This document shows positions 7,905 through 17,041 of a DNA stretch of 64,000 nt, in pieces. This DNA comes from CAVVZJ01 sp963752755 (lineage in GTDB: Bacteria > Planctomycetota > Planctomycetia > Isosphaerales > Isosphaeraceae), in assembly GCA_963752755.1 (NCBI GenBank), contig CAVVZJ010000008.1, positions 1-64,000 on the forward strand. The letters run 5' to 3'. Each line of letters opens with the position of its first letter. The stretch's first letter is position 1. Below the pieces are notes generated by a model. The model was given only the letters and a program-made list of their open reading frames with translations, did no database searches and was not told where the DNA came from. A program made the position numbers and the translations under genes.

Positions 7905-9141
7905 ATGACGCCGCAACCCAACGACGATGCGTCCCTGCCGCCGGACTTCGACCCCTTCGACCCCAAGTACCTCGCTTCCGTCGGCATCCCCACCCCGCCC
8001 TTCCTGCGACCCAGGGCCACCGGGCCCAAGACCGTCGCCGGCAAGGCCAAAAGCCGGGCCAACGCCGTCAAGCATGGGCTCCGCTGCCAGGTCGTCGAGC
8101 CGCCCGACCAAAGGGAGAAGATCACCGACCGCGTCGCCGAATGGACCGACGCCATGAAGCCCACCGACCCCGTCCAGCGCTGGCTCGTGTCCCGCGCCGC
8201 CACCGCCTCCGTCCGACTGGATCGTTGCGTCGAGCGCGAAAACCTGGCCCTCGAAGAGAACACCGCGAAGGCCGAACGCGCCTGGTTCCGTACGCCGACG
8301 CGCTCGGGCGCGACGGCTCGGCGCTCGGCTGGAGGAGCAGACTGAAAAAGCCTACTCCAAGCTGACCGGCTCGGCCCTCGGCTGTGACTGGCTGATCGCC
8401 CGCTTTGATGACCTGGCCGCCGACCTGGAAATCCCCAACGGCTACTGGTCCCGCGACGAGTTCTTCCAGGCGTTGCGCCTGCTCGGCTACGAGCCGAAGC
8501 GCATCCCGCCCGGCCACCCCGTCGTGGGCCGGCTCTACCGCGCCAGCCTGGCCGCCGACAAGGCGCCTGATCCCACCGAGGTCGAGGCCTTCCTCAAGCT
8601 CGACACCGCCGCCCTCGAACCCGAGGCCCGCGCCGCCGAACAACGTCGCCACCTCGGCGACCGCGAGAAGGGGCGGCAGACCCTGCTGGAGATCGTCCGC
8701 CAGGAACAGCGCCGGCTCCGCGACCTCCGCGATGTGCTCTATGACGAGACCGACGCCCCCGCTTTGGAGCAGGCCGTCGCCCTGGCCCGCACCTTCGACA
8801 CCAGCCCCGAGGCCGCCCTGGCCCGTCGCTACGAGTCGGCCAACGCCCTGGAGCTGCACCGCCACCTCGCCGACTTCCACCGCGCCCGCCGCGACGCCGA
8901 GACGCGCGCGGACGCGGCGCCGAACGAACGTCAAGATGGGAAAGATCGCGTCTCAAATCCGGAACCAGCAATCACTTCGGCGAGCGAACCTGGCGCGCCT
9001 CCGGCGTCCCGGCCGCGTCCCGATGGGGTCGAGGCGGTGGCGGCGACACTGACGGAGGGCGTCGGGACCGGGGCGCGGACGTCGCTCGAAGAGCCGCGGC
9101 GAGCGCCAGCGGACGGGGTGAGTCGGGAGGAGCCGCGCTGA
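7905..9141 (+). CDS. Conserved planctomycete protein, one frameshift
   Basis: The N-terminal part (MTPQPNDDASLPPDFDPFDP) leads into TGPKTVAGKAKSRANAVKHG, a motif widely seen in planctomycete and phage/plasmid proteins of unknown function. The first frame ends near 8345. The real protein shifts frame near 8300 and continues RLEEQTEKAYSKLTGSALG, then a helical region with WSRDEFFQALRLLGYEPKRI and charged segments such as ARRYESANALELHRHLADFH. The last 60 residues are Pro/Arg/Glu rich and probably disordered. Total length would be about 410 residues. The TGPKT-GK-S-NA-KHGL motif looks like a DNA-binding or DNA-end motif, but I cannot support a function. An upstream ATG at 7845 is possible. Confidence 0.65.
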
Positions 9142-9254
9142 CGCGGCGTTTCCGGGTCCTCGACGGCAACGTCGGCCCGGCGGCGACGTTTGGCAAACGA
9201 CCCGAGCCACCCTAGGATGGTGCGGGAGCGATCGGGGCCCGTCGCTGGCCCGGT

Positions 9255-9633
9255 AGTCCTTAGTCATTAGTCCTTAGTCATTAGTAAGAATCTTCACCAA
9301 TGGCCAATGACCATAGGAGTTACGCAGTTGGCCCCTTCGCCCGAGCTTTGGCCGGAGTCAGCAGGAGTCGGTCCGACTTCAGTCGGGCCGGAAAACCAAG
9401 GGATCTCAGAACTTCTGGCCCGACTGAAGTCGGGCCGACTCCTCCTGCCGACGCCAACTGCGTAACTCCTAGACCAATGACCAATGACCAATGACCAATG
9501 ACCAATGACCAATGACCAATGACCAATAACCAATGACCAATGACCAATGACCAATGACCAATGACCAATGACCAATGACCAATGACCAATGACCAATGAC
9601 CAATGACCAATGACCAATGACCAATGACCATTT
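9255..9633. repeat. Heptamer tandem repeat with palindromic insert
   Basis: A tract of about 23 copies of the heptamer TGACCAA runs from 9472 to 9633, with one CAATAAC variant. Shorter related words TTAGTCA/TTAGTCC lie at 9258-9285 and CCAATGGCCAATGACC at 9298-9313. Between them is a 158-bp insert bounded by perfect 19-bp inverted arms: TAGGAGTTACGCAGTTGGC (9314-9332) and its complement (9453-9471). Inside are further inverted GGCCCGACTG/CAGTCGGGCC words. TTGGTCA equals the STRR2 heptamer described in cyanobacteria. The repeat runs into the start of the next gene, whose ATG is itself made of a repeat unit. Confidence 0.9.
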
Positions 9634-11836
9634 GGTGCGACAACGACCTTTGGGGGAGGGCCCGGCCTTGGCGTCCGCGAACCGACCGCGCCCCGACCGG
9701 CGGGGTCGCCTGGCCAGGCGGCTCGGGGCGGCGGGCCTCTTCGCCGCGGGGCTCCTGCTGGCCCTGCCGCCGTCGTGCTACCCGGCGCGGCAGCGGCTCG
9801 GCGAGGACTTCGACACCCTCGACGGCTCGTGGTCCTACGACCTCCCCTTGAGCCTGGGCCGCGGCGAGCTGGCGGGCCGCGACTTCGTCTTCACCTACGG
9901 GCCGCTTTATCAAGTGGTGCACGGCCTCGGCCTGGTCGTGCCGCCGGGCGATCTGGCCTCGGTCCTGCGGTTCCACGGCGTGCCGGAGGCGGTGCTCGTG
10001 ACCGGGGGCGTCTGGCTGACCTTGGCCGCGACGGCCGCCCCGCTCGGCTGGCGGGGCGGCCTGTTCCTCGCCTGGTCGTGGCTCTGGGCCCCCAGCCTGC
10101 TGGCGGGCGCGAGCCCGCTGATCCGCCCGAGCAACGCCCTCGCCGGCCTCAAGCCGATGGCCAGCCTCCTGATCGTCGGCGCCTGTGCCCGCGGCCTGGC
10201 CCGGCCGTTCCGCCCCGCGATGGCCGCGGCCTGGGCGTTGGCGGCGCCGGCCTTGACGCTCTACGCCTTCGACCTCGGCCTCCTGACCCTGGCGTCGCTC
10301 GCCTTGCTCGCGGCCGCGATGGCGGCCGTCGCCACCTTCCCGGCCAGGCCGGCCCTCCGGGGCCGGTCACTCCGTTACGGGGCGTCGGCGCTCGCCGGGG
10401 CGTCCCTGGCGGTGCTGCTCCTGATGCCCTGGCCGGCCGGCCGGCGTGACCTGCGCGACTCCTGGGCGATGGTCCGCGGGTTCCGCCACGCGATGGCCCT
10501 GTCCTTCCCCGAGGACGGGGCCGCCGGGGCGTCGATGATCGCGGGGGCCCTTTTCCTGGTGCTGGTCGGCCTCGTCGCCGCGGTCCGCGCCGGCCGCCCT
10601 CGCGACGACGATCCGACGGCCGCCGCGCGCTGGGCGGGCCTCGTCGGGATGTCCCTGTTCGGCCTGCTCTGGCTGAGCACCGGCCTGGTCCTCTCCGACT
10701 GGGTCCACATCCAGCGGGCGCTCGTGCCCGCCCTGTTCGTCGGCGCCTGCGGGCTCCCCGGCGTCCTGCGGGGCCAGGGGTCGCGAGCCGCCGCGGCCCT
10801 GGCCCTGACCGCCTGGTGGCCCGCCGCCTGGCTCGGGCCCGAGGCCTCGCCGCTCGCCTTGACCGACGTGACCGCTTACCGCCTCACCGCGCCGACGCGC
10901 CTGGAATGGGCCCCCGCGACGCTGGACCTTCGCAACGACAAGCTCCGACGGGCCGCCGTCGCCCTGCGCCAGCGCCCGGGAAACGCCCTCTACGTCTGGC
11001 CGTTCGAGACGATCTACGCCGACGTCGCCGGCCGCCGCAACCTCTGCGCGACGGTGCAGACCTACGCCGCCCTCACCGACGGCCTGGAGCGCGCGGTGAT
11101 CGACCGCCTGGAGGCGAACCCCGGCGAGCCGGCCCTGGTCGTCGCGGGCAGCGGCACGATCGTCGGCATCGAGAGCCTCTCGCGCACCCCCCGGATCGTC
11201 CGCCACCTGCTGGAGCATTACGAGCAAGCCGGCCCCCGCGACCCCGCCTTCCTCGTCCTTCGTCGCCGACCCGGCCCCCCGCGACGCTGGAACGAGCGCC
11301 CGCTCCCGGTCATCGCGGGCGTCCTCCGCCCGGACGACGGCCGGCCCTGGCACCTCCCGTTGCCGGCCAACGCCTGCCGCGCCTCGGACCTCCTCGTCCT
11401 GCAACTCCGCGTCGCGACCGGATTGCCGGCCCTCGGCGTGAAGCCCGGCGAACTGGACCTGACCTTCACGCTCTCGGACGGCCACCGCCGGACGTTCCGC
11501 CTCCCGGTCCCCGAAGACGGCCGGCCGCACGCCGTCCTCGCCAGCGCCTGCACGATCCGCGACCCGCTGTTCCTCTCGATCTTCCACCCGCGTCGCGGCT
11601 GGCGATCGACCGAGCGGGTCACGTCGCTGGAACTCCGCTGGCGGCCCCTCGACCGTCTCTCCCGACGGCCTTCCCTCATCCGACTGGAGCGCCTGGCCGT
11701 GCTCGAACGGCCGGACGTCCGATTGATCGAGTCCTCCCTCGACGCCCAGAAGGCCCCCGGTCTCTGGTCGTGGTGCTACGCCCCGCCTCCAGCCAGGGAC
11801 GCCCGCGGGCCGCCCCCGGCCCCCGATCCTCGATGA
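9617..11836 (+). CDS. Large multi-pass membrane protein, unknown
   Basis: An uninterrupted 739-codon gene. After a basic start there is a first membrane segment (LGAAGLFAAGLLLALPPS), then an outside loop with EDFDTLDGSWSYDLPLSLG and GRDFVFTYGPLYQVVHGLG. About ten more hydrophobic segments follow up to residue 410 (for example LAWSWLWAPSLLAG, MIAGALFLVLVGLVAAV). The last 330 residues form a soluble domain with beta-rich sequence and no membrane segment. I know similar proteins from other planctomycetes but no function; the layout (membrane core plus periplasmic domain) resembles GT-C glycosyltransferases. The annotated ATG is in the heptamer repeat, so the true start may be a little downstream. 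Confidence 0.7.
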   Translation: MTNDHLVRQRPLGEGPALASANRPRPDRRGRLARRLGAAGLFAAGLLLALPPSCYPARQRLGEDFDTLDGSWSYDLPLSLGRGELAGRDFVFTYGPLYQVVHGLGLVVPPGDLASVLRFHGVPEAVLVTGGVWLTLAATAAPLGWRGGLFLAWSWLWAPSLLAGASPLIRPSNALAGLKPMASLLIVGACARGLARPFRPAMAAAWALAAPALTLYAFDLGLLTLASLALLAAAMAAVATFPARPALRGRSLRYGASALAGASLAVLLLMPWPAGRRDLRDSWAMVRGFRHAMALSFPEDGAAGASMIAGALFLVLVGLVAAVRAGRPRDDDPTAAARWAGLVGMSLFGLLWLSTGLVLSDWVHIQRALVPALFVGACGLPGVLRGQGSRAAAALALTAWWPAAWLGPEASPLALTDVTAYRLTAPTRLEWAPATLDLRNDKLRRAAVALRQRPGNALYVWPFETIYADVAGRRNLCATVQTYAALTDGLERAVIDRLEANPGEPALVVAGSGTIVGIESLSRTPRIVRHLLEHYEQAGPRDPAFLVLRRRPGPPRRWNERPLPVIAGVLRPDDGRPWHLPLPANACRASDLLVLQLRVATGLPALGVKPGELDLTFTLSDGHRRTFRLPVPEDGRPHAVLASACTIRDPLFLSIFHPRRGWRSTERVTSLELRWRPLDRLSRRPSLIRLERLAVLERPDVRLIESSLDAQKAPGLWSWCYAPPPARDARGPPPAPDPR

Positions 11837-11935
11837 CGGCGGGTGGTCAACCGGCCCGCCAGCGGATCACTCCGAACGTTGTCCCGTTCAACGGCCGGAA
11901 CGTCGGCTCCCTCTTCGAAGGCCCCGTCCTCCATG

Positions 11936-14372
11936 TCACTTCCGCAGCTTGAACCACTCCACCGGTTCGCCGCCGTTGCGCGTGATGAGGGCCCGGATTG
12001 TGGCTTCGTCCACGTCGTGCGTGAGGAATCGGCAGGAACCATCCGCGAACGCCGCGACGCAACCGTCCTCGAACACGCCGCCGAGGGCCGGCAGCGGCTT
12101 GTCGGGATCGTAGGGGAGGTCTTCGGGCTTGGTCCAGGGCACCGCCGTGCCAGCCTCCACGATGAGGAGGGTGCCCGACGTCCCGTCGGTACATTGCGCC
12201 AGAACCGGCCGGAAGGTGGGGGAGGGCTCGAAGATCGGGCCGACCCGGCCGTTGGTGCCCACGAAGACCTGGTAGAAGGTCGTGTACGGCTCGCCGCGGG
12301 GCTTGTCCCCCGGGGGGAGGTACACCAGGGGGATGTACTTCAGCAGGGCGCGGTTGTGCGGGCTGTCCCAGGGCTCGTCAAGCTTGAACTGGTTGTACAG
12401 CGGCATCTGCTCCAGGTAAGGAAGCAACGCCACGCGCCAGCTCAACAGGGGCTTGCCGTCCTTGCTGTAGATGGCTTGCTGTGGAAAATGGTTATAAGCA
12501 CTATTATAGTTATGCGCAGCGAGCGAGAGTTGCTTCAGATTGTTCGTGCTCTGCGCCCGTTGCGCCGCCGTCCGGGCCGCCTGGACGGCCGGGAGTTGCA
12601 GCGCCATCAGGTCGCCCCTGGTCAGCTCGGACTGGACGCGCTTCAGGAGCGGCTCGGCCCGCTGCAGCTGCGCCTCGACGGCCTGGAGCTCCGCCTCGTC
12701 TCCCCGGAGGCTCGCGCGGTTCTTGCGCACCTGCAGGTCGTGGAGCCCGTTCTGGAAGACGAGCTGCTCCTCGGCCGGCATGGGCCAGTTGCTGGGGCCA
12801 TCGGTCAGGAGCCGCTCGAACAGTTCCTTGCTGTGCTCTTCCTGATAGGCCTTCCATTCGCGTTCCCTGGCGGTGCGCTCGCGATCCTCGACGTCACGCA
12901 GGTAGCGTTGCCAGTTCGCGGCGCCGACCCAGGTCAGCCAGACCGCGACGGCCAGGATGATCGTGCCGACGAGCGGGAGCCGGTTCCGCCGCGACCAGAG
13001 GACCAGCCGGCCCGGAATCCCGATCGGCCGGGCCAGGATCGGCTTGTCCTCCAGGAACCGCTTCAGGTCCGCCGCCAGCGCCGAGGCACTGCTGTAGCGT
13101 TTGCCGGGATCCTTCTCCAGGCACTTCAGGCAGATCGTCTCCAGGTTCGCGGGGATCTCCGGTTCCAGGCGCCGGGGCGGCGTCGGCGCCTGATGCCGCA
13201 CCCGGTCCAGGATCTCCATCGTGGTGCCCTGGAACGGCGTGCGGCCGGTGAGCAACTCATAGAGGATCACCCCCAGGGCGTAGATGTCGGAGGCGGGGCC
13301 AATGTCGCGGCTCCGGCCGGCGGCCTGTTCCGGCGCCATGTAGCGAGGCGTCCCCATGACGGCCCCGCTCAGGGTCAGGCCGACGGATTCGTCGCGTCGC
13401 TTGGCCAGGCCGAAGTCCGTGATCTTGAGCACCCAACCGTCCATGCCGTGCGCCGGGTCGGTGGCGAAGGCGGGGGGAGCCAGGAGGATGTTCGCCGGCT
13501 TGAGATCGCGGTGGATCACGCCCTGCTGGTGCGCGGCATGGACGGCCCGGGCGAGGGTTTCCACGAGCTGCGCCGCCCGCTTCGCGGTCATCGGCGTGCC
13601 ACGCAGATGCTCCGCCAGGCTGCCGCCTTCGACCAGCTCCAGGGCCAGGAACGGATGGCCGTCCTCCTCGCCGATCTCGTGGATTTGCACGATGTTGGGA
13701 TGCTGCAAACGGGCGATGGCCTTGGCCTCCTCGCGGATCCGGGCCACCTGCTCCGCGTCGGCGGCGTCCCCGGACAGGATGACCTTCAGCGCGACGAGGC
13801 GCTGCAGATTGGTCTGTCGGGCCTTGTAGACCCGTCCCATGCCCCCCCGCCCGAGCATGCCGAGGATCTCGTAACCGGCGATCGTGGGCCATTCGCGATC
13901 CGGCGATCGCGTCCGATCCGTCGAGACGGAATCGATCTGGACGAATGTCGGCACCGGCCCGTTGGTTTCCCGGGATGCCTCCCACCCATCCTCCGTGGCG
14001 CTCTCGGTCGGGCTGATCGTGGAGGTGCCGAAAGCGGGATGATCGCCGGCCTGCGACCGGGTTGGGGTCGGCTTCGCCGCCTGGCGCGTGGAGGCGCTGT
14101 CGGCGAAGACCGCCGCGACCGCCGCGGTTTGGTCGGGGAATCGCGCGTGGTACTCGGACGGGGTCGGATGCTCGCCGAGTCTCCCGGCGCATCGCGACTT
14201 CGACGGCCATCAGTTCGCGGAGCAAGCGCGGCCGTTCCGAGTCCGGCGTCCGCTCCAGTTCCGCCGTGATGTCCGGCCGCCGGCCGCCGCGCCAGGCGGC
14301 TTCGAAGCGGTCGCACAGCGCGCTGATGCGTGGCCACGGAGTCAGGCTAGAGTGGTCATCGCCCGCGTTCAT
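11936..14372 (-). CDS. Ser/Thr protein kinase fused to DUF1559-like domain
   Basis: Start at 14372 (MNAGDDHSSLTPWPRISALC) gives the usual planctomycete kinase lead-in (FEAAWRGGRRPDI, ERPRLLRELMAVE). A frameshift near 14185 separates it from HPTPSEYHARFPDQ and the kinase. Kinase motifs are GRGGMGRVYKA (ATP loop), ALKVIL (Lys), HRDLKPANIL (catalytic loop), DFGLAK and APEQ. A membrane segment (LPLVGTIILAVAVWLTWVG) and a charged coiled region follow. The last 220 residues match the DUF1559 family: LPAVQAARTAAQRAQSTNNL, KQLSLAAHNYNSAYNHFP, LLPYLEQMPLYNQF and the end AFADGSCRFL with TRNGGEPVEW. This places a pilin-like domain outside the membrane and the kinase inside. It is divergent from an FHA gene. 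Confidence 0.88.
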
Positions 14373-14871
14373 GGGGATCTCCTACCTCGATTCGGTCGCT
14401 TTGTCGCGCCGGAGGGTGTCCGCGGCGGGTTGGCATTGAAGTCGGCTTCAGACGCGGGTTGAGCCGGCCGGCGGGTGGAGGCTCCCGGCGGAACCTGGGT
14501 CAAAATTTATTTTTACACTTATTGAAGTTTTCCCGATTCCCTGCCGTGCTCAAAGGGCGTTGTGCGAGATTTGTCGCCCCCTGGACACGAGCCGGTCATG
14601 TCCATGACGGGAGGCACTCCGGGCCGATGTGGAGGAGATTTGTGTGTTGACTCGATAGAATAGCTCCGCAAGTAATCGTTCTCCATACCTTTTTTCCGAA
14701 ATGATGAAGCGGTTCGCCGGCAGAGTCGCGCTCCAAGGGATCGCCCGGATCGGGTAAACTGGAGGAAATGGAACGCGGCCGGCCCGACAAGGCGCGACCC
14801 CGGCCGGAACGGGACGGGAACGTTTCCGGCCCGCGCAGCCCCCTCAACCTGGCCCCCAAGCCCCCAGACGC
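14373..14871. other. Divergent intergenic region, no gene seen
   Basis: 500 bp between the kinase start and the FHA gene. It contains the AT-rich stretch around 14505-14530 (TTTATTTTTACACTTATTG), the likeliest place for divergent promoters. No convincing open frame, and no clear repeat, was seen. Confidence 0.5.
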
Positions 14872-16124
14872 ATGGCGAGCCTCCCCACGCCCCCCGGTCC
14901 CCGGCCGAACCCGAGCCCGCTCTGGGCCGCGGGGCGGTTCGCGCTCCGGGTCCACGGCGTCGGCTCGAACTGGCGGCGGGACGTCGAGGTCCGCCGCCCC
15001 TACGCCCTGGTCGGCCGGATTCCCGGCACCGACGTGACGATCGACGACCGCGACGTCAGCTCGCGCCATGTCTATCTGCACCTCGACCGCCGCGGCCTCT
15101 TCGCCGTGGACCTGGCCACCCGCGGCGGCTCCCGGATCGGTCCCGAAGGCCGCGCCGCCGCCTGGCTCGCCCCCGGCGACGCCCTGGAGGTCGCCGGCCG
15201 CCGGATCGAGCTCCTGAGCCTGGAACTCGACGATTCCGAACCGATCGACCCGGGCGGCGCCGACCCGCTGGCCGACTCGGCCGGCCGCCCTCTGGTCCGC
15301 GTCACGCTCTTCCCCGGCCGGAGCCCCGTGGCCCCGCTGGTGCTCAACTCCGAGCTGGTCTTCCTCGGCCGCTCGGCGGCCTGCGGCGTGCAGGTCGAGG
15401 AGCCGACCGCGGCGCGGATCCAGTGCGCGCTGGTCCGGACCGAGCGGGCGGCCTACATCGTGGACCTGCTCGGCCGCGTCACCTGGCTCAACGGCCGCCC
15501 CCTCCGCGAGGCGGCCGCCTTGCACGACGGCGACATCCTCGCCCTCGGCGGCTCGCGGTTCGAGTGCCGGGTCCAGCCCTTCGACCCCTCGGCCACGCTC
15601 CCGGCCCCGGCCCGAGCCCCCGCCGCCGCCGTGGTCCCCGCCGCCGTGGTCCCCGCCACGGCCGCCGAGCTCCTGCCCGAGTTGGTTGTTCCCCCCTGCC
15701 CCCCGAGCTGGCCGGCCTCGAGGAACAGGGGCAAATCCTCGCCTGGATGATGGGCGTGCTCCAGGCCACCCAGGGGGAGATGCTCCGCCGCCAGACCGAG
15801 TTCCAGCGCGATGTGGTCCAGGTCCTCCGCCAGTTGCAGAGCGACAACGCCGTCGCCCTGGACAAGCACCTGGAACGGGTCGAGGGCCTGCGCAACGAAC
15901 TCTCCTCGCTCCGCGACGAGGTCCGCCGACGCTTCGGCCCGACCGCCGCCCCCAGCCGCCCCGAGCCGCCGAAGGTCCCCCCCTTGCGGGTCGCCCCCTC
16001 CGCCCCGGCCGACGACCCCGAGGCCACCGCCGCCTGGCTCATCCACCGTGTCAGCCAGATCGACCAGGAAAACCGGCACTCCTGGCGCGACCTGCTCGGC
16101 CGCCTCGGCCGCGGCGGCAAGTAA
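14872..16124 (+). CDS. Protein with two FHA domains and coiled-coil tail
   Basis: FHA domains bind phosphothreonine peptides, so this is a likely partner of the neighbouring kinase. The first FHA (residues about 25-120) has VGRIPGTDVTIDDRDVSSRH, with the G-R, S-x-x-H pattern. The second (about 145-240) has LVFLGRSAACGVQV and ARIQCALVRTE, a weaker S-x-x-H. An Ala/Pro linker follows, then the frame shifts near 15690 and continues with ELAGLEEQGQILAWMMGVLQ, a coiled-coil segment through EMLRRQTEFQRDVVQVLRQL and a C-terminal AAWLIHRVSQIDQENRHSWR. The same tail pattern (W-L-I/C-x-R-x-x-x-x-x-E-x-x-x-x-W) ends a second FHA protein at 54591-55824. Confidence 0.85.
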
Positions 16125-16315
16125 ACCCCCGAGCGGACCTCCCTCGCCCGAGGCCCCGGGATCGCCCAGGACGGGCCGACCGCCCCGGATGCCCGTTTCC
16201 CCGTCCCCGCCCGCCCCGACGCCGTGGCGGGCCTCCCAGGGCCCTTAAACGTGACGACGCCGACCCCGACCCATCCCGACCCGCGCCCCGGCCCCCGGCA
16301 CGCGCCGCGCCACTA

Positions 16316-16876
16316 CCGATCAACCGGGCATACTTACGGCCCGACCACCCCCCGACCCGACCGCCCCGGCCGCCCCCGCTACCGATCAACCGGACATACT
16401 TGGCCCCCCTCCGCCCCCGCGTCGCCTCGCCGGCCCGGCCCCCCGGCCCCGCGGTCGCCTGTCCTCCCGTCCATCACGTCAAACCGGACAGACTTCCACC
16501 GTCATGCACCGGCGTCCATCACGTCAAACCGGACATACTTCCCGCTCCGCCCCCCTTATCTGAGCGTGCGCCCACTACCGATCAACCGGACATACTTGGG
16601 CCCCGATCCCACCCCCGGTCCCGCACGGAAGGTCATACCGACAAACCGGACATACTTGGGGCGTCCCCCCTCCCCTTTCTCGATGCACCTAATGCACAAA
16701 AGCGATTTAGCGATAGACCGGACATAGTTGACATCCGTCCATTAACGATGGACCGGACATAGTTAGAGGCCGCACTCACGATAAACCGGACATACTTTTA
16801 CCGATAAACCGGACATACTTAGGGCGTGCACTCACGATAAACCGGACATACCACTACCGATAAACCGGACATACTT
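16316..16876 (+). repeat. Twelve iterons, probable replication origin
   Basis: About twelve direct copies of a 20-bp word with consensus CCGATAAACCGGACATACTT begin near 16316, 16382, 16477, 16521, 16578, 16638, 16710, 16745, 16778, 16801, 16834 and 16857. Variants are CCGATCAACC in the first half, CGTCAAACC at two sites, and GACATAGTT in two middle copies. All face the initiator gene that starts 170 bp downstream. Iterons of this kind are the binding sites of plasmid Rep proteins. Spacing is irregular at the left and tight at the right. Confidence 0.9.
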
Positions 16877-16879
16877 AGC

Positions 16880-16975
16880 TCTCGGAAGTTGAGGCTAGTT
16901 ACCGACTTACGGCGCCTAGACTTTGTTTTAGACTTCTGTTTTAGACTTTAAGATTGTTGTTGTTTCGCGCGAGGC
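16880..16975 (+). other. AT-richer segment between iterons and repA
   Basis: Just after the last iteron comes a segment with three near copies of TTTTAGACTT and the words GATTGTTGTTGTTTCGCG. It is notably less GC-rich than its surroundings and sits where an origin-unwinding element is expected. The role is inferred from position. Confidence 0.45.
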
Positions 16976-17041
16976 CCCTCAAAAAAATCGGACCACCCCC
17001 CCGCCGGGGGGCGTCTGGATGGCTGGATGGAGGTATCCGGG

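Noticed and set aside
9472..9633. Protein with repeated VIGHWSL units on the minus strand
   Set aside because: It is only the heptamer tract translated; seven-base repeats cycle through frames and give a spurious repeat protein.
11843..14269. 808-residue open frame on the plus strand
   Set aside because: It lies opposite the kinase gene, which has clear kinase motifs; long shadow frames are common at this GC content.
16316..16876. Regularly repeated 20-mers as a CRISPR array
   Set aside because: Spacing is irregular, no cas genes are near, and the repeats are direct iterons in front of a replication initiator.
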